46,059 nt of DNA from a virus. The stretch is from the IMG/VR virus record IMGVR_UViG_3300030329_002858, positions 1-46,059 of that record. One strand, given 5' to 3'. The position numbers and the translations under genes were made by a program. Position 1 is the first letter of the stretch; the number at the start of each line of letters is the position of its first letter. The notes below the pieces were generated by a model that saw nothing but the letters and a program-made list of their open reading frames with translations, searched no databases and had not been told where the DNA came from. Positions 6,135 through 15,624 of this stretch are shown here, piece after piece.

Positions 6135-7163
6135 ATTTCTTTTATACTTTAAATATTCTGCACCTTCATACGGGTTAAATATTGTTGTTATCAATCTATT
6201 ATCATCATCATCGTATTGAGGGTCAATGATTGTTACTGGAGCGTTAAATATATTCCTATCATCAAGACCCATCCTATCTGCATAAGAATCCCATATCTTG
6301 AATGATGCTACCTGCAATGCATGACTGATTAATCCAGATGCAGGGTCTTTTAAGACCTGGTATCCAGAAACATGAGTATGACCGCAAGTAAGGATGTGGT
6401 CTTTCCATCCCATTTGAGCAGCCTTAGCTACACCATGAGCTGTATTCCACATACTAAAACCTTTGAAATAATGACGAGCATTTATTCTTATCTCTTTTCC
6501 ATTAGGAAATACAAGATTAAGCCTTGCTCCCCACTGCTCATAAACTCCTTTATGGTCTCTCATTATAAAATCTAAAGGGTCACCATCACCTGACCAGACA
6601 TCGTGGTTTCCTGCTACCAAATAAAGCCATTGTACTTGATTCACAAAATGCTCTGTTAGTCTCCATGATTCTTTTGCAGAAGTAGACTGTTGACCATACA
6701 AATATGACAATCTACCTATCCAGTTATTCTGTACATCTCCAAGATTTCCTGCAAACAATCCATCGGTACTATTAATTAAACTACATAATTTATATATCTC
6801 TGCTATGTTCGTACCATCATCATCAACATGGGGGTCTCCGAAATGACAAATTCCAATAGCACCTTCTGTTTTTATTCTTATGTTTATTAATTTTTTACTT
6901 AATTTGGCTTTTGTTTTTTGAGCATATTTCTTTTTCCTCATATTAATTAATTCATTAATAGGGATATGGTCTGGCTCTCTTACATCTGCTTCAAATTGTG
7001 ATTCTTCTATTATTGTAGGTCTAACTGTTTTTCTTCCACAGGCTTTACAAATCCATTGTTGTTTTTTAGAATTAGCCCTGTAAAGAAATCCACTTTTATG
7101 GATTGACCTTGCACCGCAGTGTGGACATCCTATTACATTTCCATCCGCATCTTTTACTATCAA
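6117..7163 (-). CDS. Calcineurin-like metallophosphoesterase with N-terminal zinc ribbon
   Basis: 348 residues, TTG start after AGGGGG. The N-terminus is a zinc ribbon (C13-x2-C16 and C39-x2-C42), like those of transposases. The catalytic domain has the metallophosphoesterase blocks in order: GDPHVD (about 109-114), GNLGD, VAGNHDVW and CGHTHVSG. Such enzymes hydrolyse phosphomonoesters or diesters with two metals. Phage homologues have been proposed to process nucleic acids or cyclic nucleotides. It is the last gene of the late minus-strand operon, and its final codons lie in the shared terminator. The exact substrate cannot be told. Confidence 0.85.
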   Translation of the reverse strand: MIVKDADGNVIGCPHCGARSIHKSGFLYRANSKKQQWICKACGRKTVRPTIIEESQFEADVREPDHIPINELINMRKKKYAQKTKAKLSKKLINIRIKTEGAIGICHFGDPHVDDDGTNIAEIYKLCSLINSTDGLFAGNLGDVQNNWIGRLSYLYGQQSTSAKESWRLTEHFVNQVQWLYLVAGNHDVWSGDGDPLDFIMRDHKGVYEQWGARLNLVFPNGKEIRINARHYFKGFSMWNTAHGVAKAAQMGWKDHILTCGHTHVSGYQVLKDPASGLISHALQVASFKIWDSYADRMGLDDRNIFNAPVTIIDPQYDDDDNRLITTIFNPYEGAEYLKYKRNKKGAA

Positions 7164-7235
7164 AGTATACCCCCTATTTTAAAGGTGGGGTAATCAATAG
7201 ACCACCCCCCCTTCCCGAAGAAGTAAGAACGAGCC

Positions 7236-10200
7236 TTACAAATTTATTGTTTCCTGATAAGCTGGTTTTCTAAATTTTGGATTCTGGTCTAACCAAAGCC
7301 CCATTTCATATTTTAACTCAATTAAAGCCATTCTTTTTTGTGAATCGATAATAGGCTTATACAACATAGCAGCTTCTTCCATTGGCAAATCTGGGTCTAA
7401 TACTTCAAGTAAATTAACATATATAGCATTGCCCAATGTAATCCTGTAATCATCATATAATCCTTCAGGTATATCATATTTATCGCCATCAATTGTTACA
7501 CTGTCTTCGGGAAGTGAAGGGTATAAACCAATTCTTTCCAGCTCTGTTTCTACAGGGTCTGGTTTTTCTGTTCGCCATTTAACAGGAAGCCATTGTCTTA
7601 ATACGCCACCTTCCAAAGTTATCTCTTTACCCCACACATTCATTTTTGGTTTTAACCTTAGTGTACCGAAAGGTATATTCTGTGAAAATGCATCACCAAG
7701 TGTTTTAATTTCTCTTACCTTGGCATCACCTTCCATATATACTTCAATGCTTCTATTTATTGAACGCCAAAACGAAGAATAAGGTACAAAGGTAGCACCA
7801 AACTTTTTAAAAATATTTCTTCGCTTACCATGCCTATTAAACAAATCCGATAATCCTTTTAACATACTTGAATCAAGTAAGTTTTCGTATATGCCATCAG
7901 CCAGAGCAAAAAATAGTTCAGATGCTTCCTCAATTTCATCTTCTTTAAATTCTTTCATCTTTTCTGCTACAATGGTTGTCATACCAAGAACCATGTTAAA
8001 CGGTTCTATTCTTCTGTACTGATACCAAGTATCACCAAACCGTATTGCCCAAGGCAGTTTATCCTGGTCGTAAAACTGTTCTCTATCCTTCTTATTTTTT
8101 GGTACTGCTCCAGTAAATCTATCTTCATCATATTTTGACCAAAGAATTGCTGCGATAACTGTTGCAAGCAATTGTTTAGCTATAAGGTCACTGGCTGAGT
8201 TTTTATATCCTTGATTTGTTCCTTTGTAAAATTCTTTATTCCTGATAAGACCTAATACTGGCGTAAACTCCCAGCCCCGTTTAAATATATTTGATAATGT
8301 GTTTACAAATGGAATAACAAAACGCAACCCAAATCTTGACCTTCCACTGGCTATCCAAGAAGTAAACGCATCTGGATTATCCATAAACGTAGAGTATTGT
8401 GCATATTCTACTGCATCATCAATCATTTTCTGAGATGGATTCTTTCTTAATTCAATCTCTCTGTCTTTGGCTTCCTGACCTTTCAGACCTTCCTGCTTGG
8501 CAATGCGGAGAGCAAGAGCATTTATCTGAGCATCAAACGCTATGCTGTTTCCCCAGACATCCATAGCCCTCAAAGCACGACCCGTTATACTCATAGCTGG
8601 CGCAATGGTTCTTAAAAATTTATACGGAGAACGCTCGAATGCCCCAACAGAACCGCCCATATCTAAATCCCATTTAGTTTCCAAGTCAAGTGGTGTTTGT
8701 CCTGTGGTTATAACCTTTCCTGCTCTTTTTGCACCTGCCTTCCAACCTTTTCCCATGCCAGCCATCATTGGCACAATTTCACCTACGAACCGCTGCCGTT
8801 CCTTTTGTAAGCCGAATTTTGTTATGAATGCATCTATTCCACCAGACAAAGCCCTGAATGGAACTTGAACTGAACCCCACAATGTGTTACTGCCAATATT
8901 AACCATGTGCGTGGGAATACCAGATAGAATAGCATTATACCAATATTCATATACATAATCCATAAGCAGTGGGTCACCAAGTCTTCTAATAAACCTTGCC
9001 ACTTCCAATGGGTTTTCCATATTTATTTCTGAAAATTCTTTAAGCTCTCGTTCATTCATACCTCTTTCTAATCTTGCCAATGCTCTGGCAATACTTGTCT
9101 CTCCTACATCTCTTTTAAGAATATTCATTGCCCTTCCAAGATTTGATGCTACATCACTTTGCAACCTAAATATATCTTCGTAATACTGCTCTATAGACCT
9201 TATCACTGTTGCATCATCACCTTTTTGAGCCATTTCTTTTAACCTTCTCACTCCATTAGCAGATATGTGACGAAGAACATCTATTTCTTCAGGCAATATT
9301 AAACCTTTCTGCTTGATTCCTTTTTTTACTACCTTAATCATTCTGTCCATGTCAGACATGATTTCATCTCTTATTCTTCCAGTCTCATCCCAAGTCACTG
9401 TTTTCTTTGGTTCAAGTTTACCAAGAGATACCATAAATGATTTTAATACATCATCCAATACGAGCTTGTCAAGATTAACAGAACCTGCGTATATTGGTGG
9501 TTTTTTACCTGTGCGCTGTCTTATTTCTTCTGCTTTTGCTTCAGCACCACGAAGTGCATCAGTATTAAGATTCTTAAGGTCTTCGTATATTTCTTCTGTT
9601 TTCTTTTTCTGAGCAATCTCGTCTCGTCTCTTTCTCTCTTCACGAAGACGTTTTTGCTCTGGGGTGAGCTTCTTTAGCTCATAGGTGGGTAGTTTTGATG
9701 AGTGGGTTTTTTCCCACTGTGCATCTTCTTTTCTTATGCTTGATGCAATACGGTCTATTTCTTTGGTGGTCTCCCTGAGACTATTACTGTCGTTCCTGTA
9801 TCTAAGCCGAGCTTTCTCTGCTCTGCTAATGTCAGACTTGGAAAATCCTTCGAGGATATTCCCAACTTCCTTTCTTCCTTTAACCGCTTGCGAAATTCTT
9901 TTCTTAGTGCCTCCAATCTGGTTTTGGAGTTTCTCGATGTGCCTTCTTGAGAGTTCATTTTTTAAGTCCTTTATGTAATTGGTGTATTCTGGTTGCTCAA
10001 TATAATTAGAAACGTAAGTATTATCAAAGAACTTTATGTCAACTTTGTCACCCACTACAGTTTTCAAAGCAGAGTTTAAAATGTGTTTGTCTGGGGCAGT
10101 CATTGTAAAATCTTCATTAAAATGTGGATTGACATCAACAACCGTTCCATTTGGTACTTTCTTAACATTTAAACTAAATTGCAATCCGCTTTCTTTATTT

Positions 10201-13200
10201 AACATATTTTCAATTGCTTCTATGTCCCTACTGTCTATAATGTCTTTATGCTCAATTAATGCTGAATGTGTGTCTGGTGATTTACCTGGTTCTGCGTTTG
10301 TAAAAGAACTTGCAGCCATTGCTGCTTGTTCCAATTTATCTCCTAACAATGCAAGCATTTGATTAGTTTGATTACCATCTAATGCGTAAGCACCTTTTGG
10401 AGTAAATTTTGTAACAAGTGGTATGCGAATATTAGGACTAAATACTCCTTCGTATGTTCCCCCAACGCCACGACCATATTCTACCCTACTCACCTTAGAC
10501 ACTCTTCCAGTAACTGCTTGTATTATATTATCTACAATACTTTTCCCACCAAGATTAGCATTTGGTTTACTTAATTTTCCAAGGTTTCTTCTTCTGATAG
10601 AATCATATTCATCAAGAGCTTTGTCTATTCTATTTATTCTTTTTAAATCAGTCGCCCCTTCTCTTAATTTTTTTAAGTTATTATTTAATTTTGATGCAGC
10701 TTGTCCTTCAGGTGTAAGCGTTGTTCCAACTTCCACAGTAGCAATCTTCGCCTTTTCAAATTGCTTTGATGTCGGACTTAATACATCAATAACCTTTGGA
10801 TTATTTAAAAGTTCATTATTAATAATCATTTCACCAGCAGAATTCCTTGGAACATTAATACCTGCATTCTCTAATTTGACTAAATTATTATTAAGTGCTT
10901 GTTGTAAATCATTTGACTCTAAACTAACACCTTTATTTTTTCTCATTTGAACCCAAGGCAAAGCCTGTAGCTGCCAACTTTCGTATGGCTGTGCGCCTTC
11001 TGGGAGTTTTTTATTAATAACATCACGAAGATTAATATGAAATTTTGATAATGCTTCGTATAAGTTCCCTTCAGCACCTAATAACTCTGGAGAAATATTA
11101 AAATAAGCTGCCACTTGCCTATCGTTTGTAGATAAAGGAGCTTCTGGAACATATCCTAATATATATGAAAATGTCTGTTCAAAATTCCCAGTTTTTAATC
11201 CTTGTAAACTTTGAAACAACGCATCAGAAACTGTTTTTGGAACTGGAGTCCCTACTGTTACTGGCTTTTCTTGCTTTACCTGAGCAAGAACACTAATGGT
11301 GCGAGCTATCTGCAAATCTGGTGTTGCCTGAACACTTGCTGCACTACTAACAGCTAATGCTGTTTGAATCTCAGCAGGTGTCATATCTACAAACCTTTCA
11401 CCAAAAGCCTCTGCACTTATTTCATACCAATATCTAACCTGGTCTGGTAAAGATAGCGCATCATTCCAAAAATCTGCTTCCATAGGTTTCATTTTCGCAG
11501 GTAAACTTCCTTCATTAACACCAGCAGAACTTAAAGCATCCTTGTATGCTTTATTTATATCTGCTTGCGAAACTGTAACATTAGATTCTGTTTTCTCCAA
11601 GTTGGGCAAATCTTTAAACTTAGAACCGCTGACATGAGGATATGGCTCATTTTTTCCTTTCTTTACTACAACCCTTTGGCTCTCTGGTATTAATTTCTTT
11701 AATTCTTTATGTGTACGAGCTTTCTTTTTTAGTACAAGCTCATAAGATGGAACACCAGTTTTTACAGCAGTTTGCTCTTTTATTTTCTTTATTTCAGGAG
11801 CAGTTTTTATTTTTTCTGTTACAGACCTGTCTAAAAAATCTTTTAATTCTTTTGAGACCTTACCTTCTTTAACGTACTTAGCAAACCTATTGGCACTTTT
11901 CCTGAGAGCATCGGCATATTCTCTGAATTTTCTGAATAATCGTGTGAGAGCATCACCGACCTTCCCTTTTGGTTTCGCACCAATCGCATTTTCTTTCGCC
12001 CTATCACTGAACCATTCTCCATTGCTCCTTGATGGGTCGTCAATTTCTCCCGTTCTTTCATGGTATTTCCTTCTTTCTTCGGTTATAATTTTATCAAAAT
12101 CTGGATTTAGTTCTTCTTGTTGCCTATACCACACTTCAGCACGCTCTTCAACGACAGTACCCATGTCTGCACCCTTATGAAGTTTAACAACATCAACTAA
12201 AGCACCATCACGCATTTCTCTGTAATTCTGTCCTACTATCTGAATATCAGCAGGTTCAACACCAACAAACTCCTGTCCTGCTGCTTCAATCTGCGCCAAT
12301 GCATTCTCTGGTGTTTCTGGACTTAGTGGGTCATCTATATTGTCCTGAAGAGTTCTTAACTCATCAAGCTGTGTCTCATATTTAACTTCTGGGTCTACCT
12401 CTTGTAATAGGTTAACCACTTCTTTAATTGCTTCTGTCTCAGGAATTTTCTTTTCTAAAGTAATACCTTTGGTCTTTGCTTCTAACTCCAGGTCTTCAAG
12501 TCTTTTAGTTGTTTGTTCAAAGCTCTGTTCTAACTGTTGTTTTTGCATACCAGCTAAATCTTCACGCATTAAATTGACCTGAGCTGAAGACTGTGCATCT
12601 AATAAATCAGAATATTGCTTGTTTAATGCTGTTGCCTGTTCTGTTTGGACTGCTTTGGTTGTTGGCTTTTCTACTGGTGCTTCAGGCGTTATTTCAGGCG
12701 ATACTGGGGTAGGCTCAACTTGAGTTACGGGCTTTTTGGGTGCTTCTACAGGCTCGGTTTTTGGCTTTTCTGCTATTTCTGTAGGTTTTACGGGTTCTAC
12801 GGGTTCTACGGGTTTTTCTGGCTTAACCTCGACTGGCTTAGGTTCTACGGGTTTTTCTGGCTTAACAACAGTTTCTTTTTTAACATCAACACCTCTTGCT
12901 TTCATTGCAGTTTCAAGTTCAACTGGTATTTCTTTACCATGCATCATTATTTGCGCCCATTCCATTTGCCTTCTAATAATATTTTGTGCGCCTTCAAGTG
13001 TGTTTGGTGATTTGATAGGCTTTGCTTCACCTGTTTTTGGGTCAATATCCATCATATTTTTAGCAGCATCTCTTGCCCATTTTATTTGTTTATCATATAT
13101 TACAGCTTTTTCTTTTCCACTTAAACTATCAAACCATTCTTTATTAAATGCTGTTTTATTTTTTCCTTTAGGGTCATAAACAACAATAGCAGTTTCTTTT

Positions 13201-14354
13201 GTTCTTTTTTTGGCTGGCATAAAACGAGTATATGTTCCTGCTGCGTGCATCACACCCATCATTAAGAATGATTGACCTAACTGCGCCCAATTTAGTTCAT
13301 CACCTACAGCAGTTAATCCTTCTAATGCAGTCATTTCAGGATTATCTTGCAAAACCCTTACCCAATTTTCAGTTAGTTCTGTCGCTGTCATTGCGCCTGT
13401 CATAACACCAGTCTGAAGTAAATATTTACTAAATGCCGCTAAAGTATCTGGAGTCCTTATAACTTCACCACCAACCCTTCCCATCCAGGGAAATGCAGCA
13501 CCTAAAACAGTATCAAGTCCAGTTCCAACAACCCATCTTGTTGGTGTCATTTCTTCATATACTTCTGGGTCACCAAGTCTTTCAAGTCCACCTTTCGTTC
13601 CAAATGATAAAGCACTCACAACCGCTGGTGTAGATTCTGCTAAATATTTGCCCCATCCAAGTTCCATAATGCCAATAAGTTGAAGTAAATCACCAGAAGT
13701 TTCCCCTACTCCGCTGAACAATCTTGATGTTTTTCCCATTGGGGTATCTTCGCTAAATGGAATTTCCTGTGTCCTTTTTTCCATTAGCTCGGTCAGAGCT
13801 GGTTTTTCCATGATGTCACCAGTAAAAGGAATTAAATCAGTTATTAATTTTGAAGTTTCGTAAGCAGTGCTTTTCATTACTGTTTTTATAGGACTTTCTT
13901 CCCACTCTTCTTTAAATTTGTTTTCTAAATTTTTATTTTTTGTTGCTGCGCTAATATTATTAAACATCTGGACTTCTGCCATCGTAAGCTGGTCATTCAA
14001 AGAACGAATGCCTTGTTGTTCAGGTTCAACCGTTGGCTGCTCCTGTAGCATCATTTGTTCTCTTATTTCAGGTCTTATAGCAAGCGATGGTGGAGCAGTA
14101 AATCTTTTAATCGCATCTTCTTCTGTGATAGCACTTGTCTTAAAATAATTATTGACATTATCCTCAATTCTTTTATTTAAAACATTAAGGGCATCATCTT
14201 CATAAATTATATTAGACTGTATAGCTTTTTCTTCTACAAGTGGGTCTGCTTCCCAAGGGTTTGTCCCTTCTTCACCGATTAATGGGTCTGCTTCCCAAGG
14301 ATTAGTTGATAAAGGTTCTTCGCTGGTAACTAAAGGGTCGTCTTCCCATCCCAT
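7236..14354 (-). CDS. Giant internal virion/polyvalent protein (2372 aa)
   Basis: 2372 residues. The N-terminus carries three copies of a short WExDPLV-type motif (residues 1-45). A Pro/Glu/Lys/Val-rich low-complexity linker sits near residues 500-580. Long helical regions follow, and then a C-terminal block (about 1850-2300) with YEYWYNAILSGIPTHMVNIGS and several hydrophobic stretches. That block resembles the C-terminal region of very large phage structural or polyvalent proteins thought to be packaged and ejected with DNA. No catalytic motif is certain. The start overlaps the upstream stop as TAATG. It lies after the tail hub and internal proteins, where T7/P22-like phages encode ejection proteins. 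Confidence 0.8.
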   Translation of the reverse strand: MGWEDDPLVTSEEPLSTNPWEADPLIGEEGTNPWEADPLVEEKAIQSNIIYEDDALNVLNKRIEDNVNNYFKTSAITEEDAIKRFTAPPSLAIRPEIREQMMLQEQPTVEPEQQGIRSLNDQLTMAEVQMFNNISAATKNKNLENKFKEEWEESPIKTVMKSTAYETSKLITDLIPFTGDIMEKPALTELMEKRTQEIPFSEDTPMGKTSRLFSGVGETSGDLLQLIGIMELGWGKYLAESTPAVVSALSFGTKGGLERLGDPEVYEEMTPTRWVVGTGLDTVLGAAFPWMGRVGGEVIRTPDTLAAFSKYLLQTGVMTGAMTATELTENWVRVLQDNPEMTALEGLTAVGDELNWAQLGQSFLMMGVMHAAGTYTRFMPAKKRTKETAIVVYDPKGKNKTAFNKEWFDSLSGKEKAVIYDKQIKWARDAAKNMMDIDPKTGEAKPIKSPNTLEGAQNIIRRQMEWAQIMMHGKEIPVELETAMKARGVDVKKETVVKPEKPVEPKPVEVKPEKPVEPVEPVKPTEIAEKPKTEPVEAPKKPVTQVEPTPVSPEITPEAPVEKPTTKAVQTEQATALNKQYSDLLDAQSSAQVNLMREDLAGMQKQQLEQSFEQTTKRLEDLELEAKTKGITLEKKIPETEAIKEVVNLLQEVDPEVKYETQLDELRTLQDNIDDPLSPETPENALAQIEAAGQEFVGVEPADIQIVGQNYREMRDGALVDVVKLHKGADMGTVVEERAEVWYRQQEELNPDFDKIITEERRKYHERTGEIDDPSRSNGEWFSDRAKENAIGAKPKGKVGDALTRLFRKFREYADALRKSANRFAKYVKEGKVSKELKDFLDRSVTEKIKTAPEIKKIKEQTAVKTGVPSYELVLKKKARTHKELKKLIPESQRVVVKKGKNEPYPHVSGSKFKDLPNLEKTESNVTVSQADINKAYKDALSSAGVNEGSLPAKMKPMEADFWNDALSLPDQVRYWYEISAEAFGERFVDMTPAEIQTALAVSSAASVQATPDLQIARTISVLAQVKQEKPVTVGTPVPKTVSDALFQSLQGLKTGNFEQTFSYILGYVPEAPLSTNDRQVAAYFNISPELLGAEGNLYEALSKFHINLRDVINKKLPEGAQPYESWQLQALPWVQMRKNKGVSLESNDLQQALNNNLVKLENAGINVPRNSAGEMIINNELLNNPKVIDVLSPTSKQFEKAKIATVEVGTTLTPEGQAASKLNNNLKKLREGATDLKRINRIDKALDEYDSIRRRNLGKLSKPNANLGGKSIVDNIIQAVTGRVSKVSRVEYGRGVGGTYEGVFSPNIRIPLVTKFTPKGAYALDGNQTNQMLALLGDKLEQAAMAASSFTNAEPGKSPDTHSALIEHKDIIDSRDIEAIENMLNKESGLQFSLNVKKVPNGTVVDVNPHFNEDFTMTAPDKHILNSALKTVVGDKVDIKFFDNTYVSNYIEQPEYTNYIKDLKNELSRRHIEKLQNQIGGTKKRISQAVKGRKEVGNILEGFSKSDISRAEKARLRYRNDSNSLRETTKEIDRIASSIRKEDAQWEKTHSSKLPTYELKKLTPEQKRLREERKRRDEIAQKKKTEEIYEDLKNLNTDALRGAEAKAEEIRQRTGKKPPIYAGSVNLDKLVLDDVLKSFMVSLGKLEPKKTVTWDETGRIRDEIMSDMDRMIKVVKKGIKQKGLILPEEIDVLRHISANGVRRLKEMAQKGDDATVIRSIEQYYEDIFRLQSDVASNLGRAMNILKRDVGETSIARALARLERGMNERELKEFSEINMENPLEVARFIRRLGDPLLMDYVYEYWYNAILSGIPTHMVNIGSNTLWGSVQVPFRALSGGIDAFITKFGLQKERQRFVGEIVPMMAGMGKGWKAGAKRAGKVITTGQTPLDLETKWDLDMGGSVGAFERSPYKFLRTIAPAMSITGRALRAMDVWGNSIAFDAQINALALRIAKQEGLKGQEAKDREIELRKNPSQKMIDDAVEYAQYSTFMDNPDAFTSWIASGRSRFGLRFVIPFVNTLSNIFKRGWEFTPVLGLIRNKEFYKGTNQGYKNSASDLIAKQLLATVIAAILWSKYDEDRFTGAVPKNKKDREQFYDQDKLPWAIRFGDTWYQYRRIEPFNMVLGMTTIVAEKMKEFKEDEIEEASELFFALADGIYENLLDSSMLKGLSDLFNRHGKRRNIFKKFGATFVPYSSFWRSINRSIEVYMEGDAKVREIKTLGDAFSQNIPFGTLRLKPKMNVWGKEITLEGGVLRQWLPVKWRTEKPDPVETELERIGLYPSLPEDSVTIDGDKYDIPEGLYDDYRITLGNAIYVNLLEVLDPDLPMEEAAMLYKPIIDSQKRMALIELKYEMGLWLDQNPKFRKPAYQETINL
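12802..12866. repeat. Direct repeat in the Pro/Glu-rich linker
   Basis: A 26-base unit beginning GGTTCTACGGG occurs at 12802-12827 and again at 12841-12866, with shorter ggttctac copies just before. It encodes the KPEKPVEP-like linker of the giant virion protein, so the repetition is at protein level. Confidence 0.75.
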
Positions 14355-15622
14355 TATTGCTTAGTCCTTTGTTTACCATTTGGGTCTATATAGGTCGCCC
14401 CTTTAGGTAAATTGTTATAATCTGCCGCTGAACTGACTGTTGGTATTTCTGGTTCTTGTTGTGTCTCGGCTTGTTGAGGCTGTTCTTGATTAGCAGACAT
14501 TAATCCCCTTGGGTCTGGGTTCTTTAACCCTGTTAAATGATTTTGTGCTTTTAAATATCTTCTTTCAAGTTCGTTACGAAACATCCATCTAAGGTCATCC
14601 TCGCTCTGTATCTGCTGCGCCCTATTAGGAACAAATTTGTCATTTTCACCTATATAAAAACCTCTTCTTTTTATTAAAAAATCCTTTGGCACTAAATTCG
14701 CTATAACATTAATATTACGATAGACAACCTCTTGATTTCCAGACCCTCTTGTTTCTGGAGACTTTATTTTTTTACCATCTTTAATTGTATATCCCATATC
14801 GTAATACATCTCTTGTTCTATAGCTGCTATAGCATTGCTTAAATATTTTTCATCTTCTACACTTATCTTTTTTTTCTTACCTATTACTTTTTTTGTTTTT
14901 TTCCCAGCTGCATCTGTAGTTGTCTCTATCTCGTCTTCTTCCGCTATTATTTTACTTGTTGTTTTTGTCTGTGGGTCTGTAAAAGTTAAAAATTCACCAA
15001 ATTTGTTTGTTTGATAAAAAAGTCTTGTAGCATTTTTAATTGAGTTTTGTAAGTATTGCATATCATTTTCATAATTCCTTATAGCCTGTACATTTTCTGC
15101 TTCTGTTGCTGAAATTTTACCAAGAGCTACATTTCTTGCGTTTTCTCTACCAACAACAGCATTATACCTACTGTCAAATCTTCTTTGCTCGGCTTCACCA
15201 AATCCTACTTTATTTTTATTTGCTTCATACCATTGTTCTAATTGAGTAGATGTAACTAATGACTTTCCTTTATCATCTTTCTTATAATATAAATTATCCA
15301 AAGACCTGGAGTAATTAGACAAATCTTTCTTTGATAAATCAACAGCTTGAGACCATGTCATCTTACCAGCTTCAATTTCTGATTCGTATTCTTCTAACCT
15401 TGAATCACCTACATTTCGTAACACCTCATCTTTTTGCTTTACTAAATGGTAGTTTGCTTGAAAATTCCTTAATTGAGCAGGATTCATATTCATAAAAGTT
15501 TGATAAATATTTGGCTGTTGCTGCACTACCGCAGGTTGTTGAGTTGCCCCTTGTTGCTGTTGAGTTACCCCTTGTTGTTGATTAGTAACTACAGATTGCT
15601 GTTCTTGTTGTCCGTTAGCCAT
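14354..15622 (-). CDS. Putative internal virion/structural protein with Q-rich N-terminus
   Basis: 422 residues. The first 40 residues are Gln-rich repeats (QQQGVTQQQQGATQQP). The middle is charged and helical (ATRLFYQTNKFGEFL, KKVIGKKKKISVEDE) and the C-terminus is again Gln/Pro-rich. No catalytic motif or membrane segment is seen. Its place between the lysozyme-like internal protein and the giant protein, with a TAATG overlap to the latter, suggests an ejected or internal virion protein. Family not recognised. Confidence 0.65.
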   Translation of the reverse strand: MANGQQEQQSVVTNQQQGVTQQQQGATQQPAVVQQQPNIYQTFMNMNPAQLRNFQANYHLVKQKDEVLRNVGDSRLEEYESEIEAGKMTWSQAVDLSKKDLSNYSRSLDNLYYKKDDKGKSLVTSTQLEQWYEANKNKVGFGEAEQRRFDSRYNAVVGRENARNVALGKISATEAENVQAIRNYENDMQYLQNSIKNATRLFYQTNKFGEFLTFTDPQTKTTSKIIAEEDEIETTTDAAGKKTKKVIGKKKKISVEDEKYLSNAIAAIEQEMYYDMGYTIKDGKKIKSPETRGSGNQEVVYRNINVIANLVPKDFLIKRRGFYIGENDKFVPNRAQQIQSEDDLRWMFRNELERRYLKAQNHLTGLKNPDPRGLMSANQEQPQQAETQQEPEIPTVSSAADYNNLPKGATYIDPNGKQRTKQ

Positions 15623-15624
15623 AA

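Noticed and set aside
10423-10950. 175-residue plus-strand ORF opposite the giant virion protein
   Set aside because: Composition is that of an antisense frame of a real gene; isolated and without a ribosome site.
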